5,036 bases of DNA. It comes from Saprospiraceae bacterium (lineage in GTDB: Bacteria; Bacteroidota; Bacteroidia; Chitinophagales; Saprospiraceae). The notes below the pieces were generated by a model, which did no database searches, was not told the DNA's origin, and saw only the letters and a program-made list of their open reading frames with translations. Within the stretch, counting starts at the first letter, position 1, and every line of letters starts with the position of its first letter. The DNA lies in the NCBI GenBank assembly GCA_013001805.1, contig JABDLW010000833.1:1-5036 (forward strand). Direction: 5' to 3'. Shown piece after piece: positions 1-5,036 of the stretch. A program made the position numbers and the translations under genes.

Positions 1-255
1 GCCAGAGGTAATGGTCTGTGCACTCCCAATACAACGACCTGGATGGTAGAAAGTGGAGACTGGGACACAAATATCAACTGGTCGGGAAATGCGGTGCCGG
101 ATGAATGTAGTGACGTAGTTATTCCGGATCAGGTGAGCGAAGCGATAGTCACGACACCCAATTCAGTTGACATAAATATTCATCTGCTGGAGGTGGGGCT
201 AAATGTCGTGTTTAGTGTGCCTTTAGGTACAACACTTTCGATCCTGACTAAGTAA
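1..255 (+). CDS. C-terminal part of a secreted beta-rich protein (5' end outside window)
   Basis: The reading frame is open from base 1 and stops at TAA 253-255, so this is the last 84 codons of a longer gene. The ATG at 43 is probably an internal Met, because in-frame coding of the same character precedes it. The visible part carries T-T-W, then G-D-W-D-T-N-I-N-W, then G-N-A-V-P and D-V-V-I-P, followed by alternating hydrophobic strands. This W/NW/G-x-x-P/DVVIP pattern is common in large extracellular Bacteroidota proteins, where it forms a beta-solenoid-like module. The protein ends F-S-V-P-L-G-T-T-L-S-I-L-T-K, which resembles the ends of the next two gene products. No classical T9SS type A tail (PNP motif plus a basic end) is seen. 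The enzymatic or binding role lies upstream and is unknown. Being extracellular is inferred from composition and module type, since the signal peptide is not in view. Confidence 0.75.
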   Translation, partial: ARGNGLCTPNTTTWMVESGDWDTNINWSGNAVPDECSDVVIPDQVSEAIVTTPNSVDINIHLLEVGLNVVFSVPLGTTLSILTK

Positions 256-434
256 ACAAGCTTGCAGCTGGTTCCCGTTTTTGCATTCATGAAATTACGC
301 TTATCGTTAATCTCCTTGAATTCTCAATTCGCGAGAATGTAACTGATTGGCGGTATTTTATGTCGCAAAAAATAAATATCAAACCAATCATAAACTTGTC
401 TAACTTGCCAGCAAAGTTAAATACATCTAAACCT

Positions 435-1166
435 ATGATTTGCAAGAGGATCACTTTGAAAAAATGGTCGCCCTGTACGTTCAGTTGGGCCCTCCTTTAT
501 ATATCATTTTTTTCATTCACCCCTGATAGATATATTCATCTGATTTTTAATCCAGGTACTGAATTTGCAGCTTTCGGATCCGAATTTCTGGAGCCTGCTT
601 TTCAAAATTCTCTTTATAGTGACTCTATTGTTTGGTGTCCACCGGTAGACAGTGTCATTTCTGGTTTCACTGTCCCTTTTGACAGTTTTGAAGTGGTACA
701 AGTATCCGGCTTGCCTGCCGGGATTACCTTCATGTGTGATGACTCTGACTGTAGATGGGTACCGCCAATGCCCGGTATTCAGACAACCGCTTTTTTAAAA
801 TTAAATGGCAACCCTGGCCTAAGTCCAGGAGGGAAGTATAAGATTTTTGTCAACGTCAAGTATTATTTTACCTTCTTTGGTAGTCCTGTAGCACTTGATC
901 ATATCGACAGTTCGCTGATTATTCAACTTTGCCCCTTCCAAAAGCCCGGATCAGAACTAGAGGTTGTACAGTTGGACACCGATCTCAATTTAGGAAATGA
1001 CCTTGTGAGCGGTTATTACATCGGCACCAACGGAGTCACCGCAAACGGAAGTATCAGCAGCCCGAAAGAGATCGCCTTTCTAGGCGGAAATCATGTTAAT
1101 CTGAATCAACCATTCACCGTAAATCAAGGCGCTGTTTTTTACGCGGGAACTTGTCCTGACAATTGA
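435..1166 (+). CDS. Small secreted protein with GLPAG-type Ig-like module and terminal beta motif
   Basis: The product is 243 residues from ATG 435. The frame is open further up to ATG 360, which would add 25 residues. I prefer 435 because it puts a basic stretch (K4, R5, K9, K10) directly before a hydrophobic core at about residues 16-28, as in a signal peptide. Neither start has a clear Shine-Dalgarno site, which is normal in Bacteroidota. Residues about 45-180 resemble a beta-sandwich module frequent in secreted Bacteroidota proteins: a D-S-I-V-W strand, F-D-S-F-E-V, then G-L-P-A-G (92-96), a Cys pair C101/C106 in C-D-D-S-D-C, G-N-P-G, and G-K-Y-K-I-F-V-N-V. Residues about 204-243 form a separate terminal unit (S-I-S-S, L-G-G-N, then F-T-V-N-Q-G-A-V-F-Y-A with a late Cys). 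This matches a short beta repeat often found at the C-terminus of Saprospiria-type secreted proteins. No catalytic motif is visible. It is probably a surface or adhesive accessory protein, but its function is unknown. Confidence 0.72.
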   Translation: MICKRITLKKWSPCTFSWALLYISFFSFTPDRYIHLIFNPGTEFAAFGSEFLEPAFQNSLYSDSIVWCPPVDSVISGFTVPFDSFEVVQVSGLPAGITFMCDDSDCRWVPPMPGIQTTAFLKLNGNPGLSPGGKYKIFVNVKYYFTFFGSPVALDHIDSSLIIQLCPFQKPGSELEVVQLDTDLNLGNDLVSGYYIGTNGVTANGSISSPKEIAFLGGNHVNLNQPFTVNQGAVFYAGTCPDN

Positions 1167-1177
1167 TCAGCAGGTAG

Positions 1178-1196
1178 AGTAATTTAGGGAAATACT
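1178..1196 (+). other. Weak AT-rich hairpin after the GLPAG-module gene
   Basis: AGTA(A)TTT at 1178-1185 pairs with AAATACT at 1190-1196 around an AGGG loop: seven base pairs with one bulged A. It starts 12 bases after the stop codon of the upstream gene. It has no following T-run, so it is a poor intrinsic terminator and could be chance in AT-rich spacer. The rest of the 118-base gap before the beta-helix gene shows no convincing promoter. Confidence 0.2.
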
Positions 1197-1284
1197 TCAC
1201 ATAAGACTGAATCCGGGCAAATTAAAAACTCGCACTGCTCAATTTGGATTGGTATTTGTTGTGTTAAGACTACATGAGAAAGGT

Positions 1285-3030
1285 ATGGCTAAAGTCCCCA
1301 TTATACTCTTCCTTCATCTATTCCTATTATCAAATATGATCTGGGGGCAGTCACAATGCCCCTCATCTGAGAGTCCGCTAAACATTACTTTCCCCACATC
1401 CATCGTAGGTAATGGCACCCCAAGCAGTTGTACGCAGTTGGCCCTGCAAAGTGCCCTGAATTCAGGGGGAGAAATCATTTGTAATTGTGGTACAAATCCA
1501 GTAACGATAGAAATCTCAACGCCTTTGTACGTGAGTCAAAATACGGTATTTGATGGTGGTAATCTGGTCACCTTAAATGGCAATAACCAGTCCAGGATCA
1601 TAGATAAATCTCAGAATATTGATTTCACCATCCAGCAAACCACTCTGATCAATGGTCTCGCTCCCGGTCCGAGTGGCCACTTTACCAATCAATGTGGCGG
1701 AGCGATCTTATCGCGAGGTGGTGGCGTCCTTAAAGTGATAAACTGTCATTTTGAAAATAACTCGGTTACCAGTACCAACGGATCAGATATTGCCGGTGGA
1801 GCGGTTTATGTATTTGGTGAGCAACAAGGTATATTTTCCGGGTGCACCTTTATCGGCAATACCGCCAGTAACGGCGGAGCAATAGGGGGACTGGGCAGTG
1901 ATATCATCATCGCCAATTGTAAGTTTTACCGTAATGCGGCATTAGGTACGTCCGGTGGTTTACGGGGTCATGGTGGTGCCATTAATCTTGACGGAGTAGA
2001 AATTGCGGCAGCCAATAAGATTTATTCGGTGTGTGGTAGTGAATTCATTGAGAATCATGCGGAAGTGCAAGGAGGTGCCTCTAACACCGTTTTCTCCGAT
2101 AATGTGGGCGCTAAATTAGAGATCGATCAATGTTATTACGAGGGAAATTATCTGCGTGCCAGCAATGCGGGAAACGGTGGCGCCATTTTTCATGTAGTAG
2201 ATGATTTGGCCGGGGGTGTCACTGAAATGCAATTTTCAGTAACACGATCCACATTTTATGCCAATTATTGCGATCGCCATGGAGGTGGTATCTGGGCGCT
2301 AATTAATGGACTCGGAGTCATTGAAAACTGCACTTTTTACCGGGATAGTACCATTAATACGAGCCATGGATTAGGTGGGGGACTAGCCCTACTCGCCCAG
2401 ACAGCCAATCAGGGTAACTGGACGGTAAGAAATTGCACCTTTGCCCGAAATTATGCCGGTTTATTCGGTGGTGGTGTTTTTTCCAATCCGGCAGCTCCCA
2501 CTACCTGGCAAAACAATATTCTTCTAAACAATTATCACTCAAATTCTAATCCCTGGGTAGGTCTTAATGTAAACCGGCAAATGAATGTTCAAGTAGGCAC
2601 CAACATTCAGTGGCCCCAGTACCGTCCCAATAATAGCGAAGATACCAAAGCCACAGCGGCTTCCATTTTCACCGCTGCAGGCATCTCTGATCAATTGTTA
2701 TTTCAGGGTGGCCCCACCCCCACTCTGGCACTTAATGGAGCTGGCATGGCAATGGGCACCGGTACCGGATGTCCAACCACGGATCAATGTCTCGCAGTAC
2801 GATCAACGAACTGCGACCTGGGTGCTTTCGAATATGGAGCGACTCCATATCCAACTCAAGTATCTGTGGCCGGTTGGCAATTAGGGCATAAGCACTATAT
2901 GGCCACCAATAGCATACAATCAGATGCCATCTTGATCAGTGGGGCATATTTGACTTTTGATTCAGCGGGAGAAGCCGATCTGTTACCGGGATTTGAAGTA
3001 GAGCCGGGCAGCCAGCTGGAGGTAAGATGA
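1285..3030 (+). CDS. Secreted right-handed beta-helix protein, polymorphic-outer-membrane-protein-like, choice-of-anchor-Q type
   Basis: The product is 581 residues from ATG 1285. An in-frame TTG at 1249 would add 12 residues, but the ATG gives a clean signal peptide: M-A-K, a hydrophobic core at about residues 5-17, then W-G-Q-S with likely cleavage near residue 22. Residues about 85-420 are parallel beta-helix rungs built on two alternating motifs. One is G-G-[AG]-[IVL] (138-141, 197-200, 230-233, 298-301, 333-336, 364-367, 395-398). The other is N-C-x-F-x-x-N (153, 186, 211, 251, 282, 321, 348, 383). This is the GGAI/FxxN arrangement of chlamydial Pmp-like proteins and many environmental adhesins. 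Residues 473-518 hold G-G-P-T-P-T-L-A-L and C-D-L-G-A-F-E-Y-G, the typical block closing choice-of-anchor-Q/CSLREA-type beta-helix proteins. The usual S-P-A-I-D-A-G core there is altered to G-A-G-M-A-M-G-T-G. Residues about 543-581 are a short terminal beta unit ending L-L-P-G-F-E-V-E-P-G-S-Q-L-E-V-R. No acid or His cluster shows that it is a polysaccharide lyase, so surface adhesion or a structural role is more likely. No classical T9SS tail is present. It follows the previous gene by 118 bases in the same direction. Confidence 0.88.
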   Translation: MAKVPIILFLHLFLLSNMIWGQSQCPSSESPLNITFPTSIVGNGTPSSCTQLALQSALNSGGEIICNCGTNPVTIEISTPLYVSQNTVFDGGNLVTLNGNNQSRIIDKSQNIDFTIQQTTLINGLAPGPSGHFTNQCGGAILSRGGGVLKVINCHFENNSVTSTNGSDIAGGAVYVFGEQQGIFSGCTFIGNTASNGGAIGGLGSDIIIANCKFYRNAALGTSGGLRGHGGAINLDGVEIAAANKIYSVCGSEFIENHAEVQGGASNTVFSDNVGAKLEIDQCYYEGNYLRASNAGNGGAIFHVVDDLAGGVTEMQFSVTRSTFYANYCDRHGGGIWALINGLGVIENCTFYRDSTINTSHGLGGGLALLAQTANQGNWTVRNCTFARNYAGLFGGGVFSNPAAPTTWQNNILLNNYHSNSNPWVGLNVNRQMNVQVGTNIQWPQYRPNNSEDTKATAASIFTAAGISDQLLFQGGPTPTLALNGAGMAMGTGTGCPTTDQCLAVRSTNCDLGAFEYGATPYPTQVSVAGWQLGHKHYMATNSIQSDAILISGAYLTFDSAGEADLLPGFEVEPGSQLEVR

Positions 3031-3081
3031 GCTTTCCAATTTTATTATTATGGATTGTGCCAGGTATCCTCATCTAATGTA

Positions 3082-3126
3082 TACCAGACCTAAGATTAAG
3101 CAACAAAATCTTGTGATGGTCTGGTA
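3082..3126. repeat. Long imperfect inverted repeat (hairpin) upstream of the sensor kinase gene
   Basis: TACCAGACC (3082-3090) is perfectly repeated in inverse as GGTCTGGTA (3118-3126). Inside it, AAGATT (3092-3097) pairs with AATCTT (3107-3112). This gives a 9-bp outer stem, a 1x5 internal loop (3091 against 3113-3117), a 6-bp inner stem and a 9-base loop (3098-3106). It lies between the stop of the beta-helix gene (3030) and the kinase start (3158), ending 31 bases before the start codon. There is no T-run on either side, so it is not a standard intrinsic terminator. It could be a U-tract-independent terminator, an mRNA 3'-end stabiliser, a leader element of the kinase gene, an operator, or a dispersed repeat. 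The structure is seen directly. Its role is not known. Confidence 0.6.
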
Positions 3127-3157
3127 ACGATTTGACTCCTTAAAATCACTATCTTTA

Positions 3158-5036
3158 ATGATCGCCACAAGATCGATGATCACTACGGTACGAAACATCA
3201 CACTCTTAATACTCTTTTGCCTGCCTTATGGTGTTAACCATGCGCAGGACCTAAGCGAGATTTTGCAGGAACAGTTAACACAATTGCCCCAGAACCGGGA
3301 ACGTGTGGACAAACTGACTGAGCTCGGAAAGGCCCTTCAGGCAGATAAGACCCGTCAATCCATTCAGCGCTTTGAGGAAGCTATATCCCTTGCGGAATCA
3401 CTATCCTACGCCAGTGGTATCAATGAAGCGATCAAAGGCCTGGCGGTGACCTATTTTGCCTCCGGCAGGGTTAATAAGGCGATTGAGACCTTAGAATACA
3501 GATTGAACAATCTGGAAGCTGCCAATGCTACTACTTATCTTTTAGATTATTATCTACTCCTGGCCCAGATGAATGGTAAAAGGAAAAACCTGGTTGATCT
3601 AAGATTATACCAGGGTAGATACAACGAGCTGCAAGACAGCATCATCCAAGCCGAAGCCCAGGAAAGGATTGCCAGCCTTGAGGATAAACATAAAGAGACC
3701 ACCACCGAGGTTATCCAGCAAAAAAATCAAGCATTGGCGGCACTGGAAGAACAAGAAGCGATCAATTTGAAAAGGCAATTAGAAATCTCTGAATTGAGGA
3801 CTCAGACTGCGGAACTGGAACGTGAGAACTCACAGCGAGAGTTGGAAAGGCTTGCCCGGGAAAATGAGGCCATTCAGCTGGAAATTGCTCTGAATAAAAA
3901 ACTACAGAACCGTAATCGATTGATCGTTCTGGCAGGTATTTTATTGTTGGTTGCGGGTGTGATTGTGCAACGGTTTCGGCTCATCCAACAACGCAAATTA
4001 GTCGAGTTTGAGCAGCAGAAATCCGAAAAACTGATGCAAATTGATCGATTAAAAAATCAGTTTCTGGCAAATACCTCCCATGAATTACGTACACCACTTC
4101 ACGGAATCATTGGCATAGCAGAAAGCCTTCACGAGGGCCTGTACGACAATCATCCCCGGCAGCGCAAAGAGAATTTAAGTATGATCATCTCCTCGGGAAA
4201 AAGATTAAATAACCTGGTAAATGATCTATTGGATTTTTCAAAAATGCGCAATGACGACTTAAAACTTAATTTAAAACCGATCGATATCCGGTCTGTTGTT
4301 GATGTGGTTTTTCAAATCAATCAATCCCTGGCCACGGCCAAGGGTATGGTACTAATCAATGAAATTGAAAAAGATATTCCCGCCGCATTAGCAGACGAAG
4401 ACAGGTTGCAACAGATCCTGTTTAATCTGGTGGACAATGCGATCAAATTTAGTTCGGAAGGAATGATCGTGGCCAGCGCCAAGCATGAAAAAGATTTCCT
4501 TGAGATAAGTATCCAGGATCAGGGAATGGGCATAGCGGCCGATCAGCAGCAATTAATTTTTGAAGAATTCAAACAGATCGATGGAGATGCCGAAAGACAA
4601 CATAGCGGTACTGGCCTGGGATTAAGCATTACAAAAAAGCTGGTAGAATTGCATGGTGGATCCATTAGCGTGGTATCTACCGCGGGAAAGGGTTCAAGAT
4701 TCTTCTTCACATTGCCGGTTTCGGCTGATGATATTGTGCATAATACAGAGATTCAGACGTTGACTCCGCTGGTAGCAGTAGAGCCGGCTGTAACCGCAAC
4801 ACCTCCAAGTGAAGTAAAAGGAAACGGTCACAACCGAGAGAAGATCAAGATACTGATTGTGGATGATGAACCCATTAACCAGCAGGTATTGAAAAATTAT
4901 CTAAGTAATACCCATTATGAAATTGCTTGCGCCATGGACGGTGCAGGTGCATTGCAATTGATCCGGGATGAAAACTCATTTGATCTGGTCTTGCTTGACA
5001 TCATGATGCCGCATATGACCGGATATGTGGTTTGCC
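3158..5036 (+). CDS. Hybrid sensor histidine kinase with periplasmic TPR/coiled-coil sensor (3' end outside window)
   Basis: The frame is open from ATG 3158 to the window end (626 full codons, no stop), with an in-frame stop at 3125-3127 upstream. A second in-frame ATG at 3176 (Met7) is possible, and both leave the signal peptide intact (core about 14-24, cleavage near A29-Q30). Residues about 50-125 are TPR-like helix pairs, clearest at L-A-V-T-Y-F-A-S-G-R-V-N-K-A-I-E near 95-110, with further helices to about 160. Residues about 162-250 are a charged coiled coil (E/R/Q/L rich). Residues 255-270 are a single membrane helix. HisKA follows with the H-box F-L-A-N-T-S-H-E-L-R-T-P-L, phospho-acceptor His308. 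HATPase_c has the N-box N423/N427, the G1 box D454-Q-G-M-G458, the F-box F468/F471 and the G2 box G484-T-G-L-G488, so the kinase core looks active. A loose linker (about 522-561) leads to a receiver domain with acidic residues D569/D570 and phospho-acceptor Asp614 in L-L-D-I-M-M-P. The receiver's conserved Thr/Ser and Lys lie beyond the window. Predicted role: inner-membrane two-component sensing with the sensor in the periplasm. The ligand and the output domain are unknown. Confidence 0.93.
   Translation, partial: MIATRSMITTVRNITLLILFCLPYGVNHAQDLSEILQEQLTQLPQNRERVDKLTELGKALQADKTRQSIQRFEEAISLAESLSYASGINEAIKGLAVTYFASGRVNKAIETLEYRLNNLEAANATTYLLDYYLLLAQMNGKRKNLVDLRLYQGRYNELQDSIIQAEAQERIASLEDKHKETTTEVIQQKNQALAALEEQEAINLKRQLEISELRTQTAELERENSQRELERLARENEAIQLEIALNKKLQNRNRLIVLAGILLLVAGVIVQRFRLIQQRKLVEFEQQKSEKLMQIDRLKNQFLANTSHELRTPLHGIIGIAESLHEGLYDNHPRQRKENLSMIISSGKRLNNLVNDLLDFSKMRNDDLKLNLKPIDIRSVVDVVFQINQSLATAKGMVLINEIEKDIPAALADEDRLQQILFNLVDNAIKFSSEGMIVASAKHEKDFLEISIQDQGMGIAADQQQLIFEEFKQIDGDAERQHSGTGLGLSITKKLVELHGGSISVVSTAGKGSRFFFTLPVSADDIVHNTEIQTLTPLVAVEPAVTATPPSEVKGNGHNREKIKILIVDDEPINQQVLKNYLSNTHYEIACAMDGAGALQLIRDENSFDLVLLDIMMPHMTGYVVC

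Noticed and set aside
320..338. Small inverted repeat ATTCTC...GAGAAT before the second gene
   Set aside because: The stem is only 6 bp with a 7-base loop and no T-run, which is easily expected by chance in a spacer of this size.
253..342. Possible disrupted extension of the first gene past its TAA
   Set aside because: The same frame stays open for 28 codons after the stop, but the translation shows no sorting-domain motif and no similarity to the other C-termini. A broken gene is therefore not supported.
513..701. 62-codon open frame on the minus strand
   Set aside because: It lies wholly inside the coding region for the GLPAG-module protein, has no recognisable domain, and its composition is what an antisense shadow would give.
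1249..1284. TTG start for the beta-helix gene
   Set aside because: It adds 12 residues containing charged amino acids before a complete signal peptide. The ATG at 1285 gives the standard signal peptide layout directly.
1285..3030. Beta-helix protein as a pectate lyase or other polysaccharide-degrading enzyme
   Set aside because: The fold is shared with such enzymes, but no characteristic catalytic Asp/Arg or metal-site cluster is visible. The rung pattern is that of Pmp-like adhesin-type proteins.
3131..3157. TTTGAC plus TATCTTTA as a Bacteroidota promoter for the kinase gene
   Set aside because: TATCTTTA resembles the -7 element TAnnTTTG, but the gap to the TTG is too short (about 15 bases). 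The element also touches the start codon at 3158, so it would only work if translation began at 3176.
1..5036. tRNA, rRNA, CRISPR array, transposase or attachment site
   Set aside because: No cloverleaf-like segment, regular direct-repeat array, transposase motif or terminal inverted repeats were seen on either strand.

Overview
The window looks like a piece of a Bacteroidota chromosome, most plausibly from a Saprospiria/Lewinella-like marine lineage. This is inferred from protein style, not from a marker gene. The signs are Cys- and Gly-rich secreted proteins with a W-x-x-x-x-N-W / G-x-x-P / D-V-V-I-P module, a GLPAG-type immunoglobulin-like module, a parallel beta-helix ending in a GGPTPTLAL...CDLGAFEYG block, and a hybrid sensor kinase with a periplasmic TPR and coiled-coil region. 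All supported genes lie on the + strand. No RNA gene, insertion sequence or CRISPR array is visible.

Layout: (1) 1-255 is the 3' end of a gene for an extracellular beta-rich protein. (2) 435-1166 (possibly from 360) encodes a small secreted protein with one GLPAG-type module and a short terminal beta motif. (3) 1285-3030 encodes a secreted right-handed beta-helix protein of 581 residues with polymorphic-outer-membrane-protein-like rungs. (4) 3031-3157 is an intergenic region holding a long imperfect hairpin (3082-3126). (5) 3158 to the window end encodes a hybrid histidine kinase: signal peptide, TPR helices, long coiled coil, one membrane helix, HisKA, HATPase_c, linker and the first part of a receiver domain. 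The window cuts it inside the receiver.

The three upstream genes look like a cluster of surface or secreted proteins. All three end within 12-17 residues of the pattern F-x-V-x-x-G-x-x-[LF]-x-[VAI], which suggests a common C-terminal module used for export or surface presentation. None shows a recognisable classical type A T9SS tail. The kinase is separated from them by the hairpin and is probably its own transcription unit. Whether it senses anything related to the secreted proteins cannot be told from this window.

I see no clear evidence of a wholly new system. The most useful leads are the shared terminal motif in three adjacent, otherwise different proteins, the hairpin before the kinase, and the cysteine ladder of the beta-helix protein.
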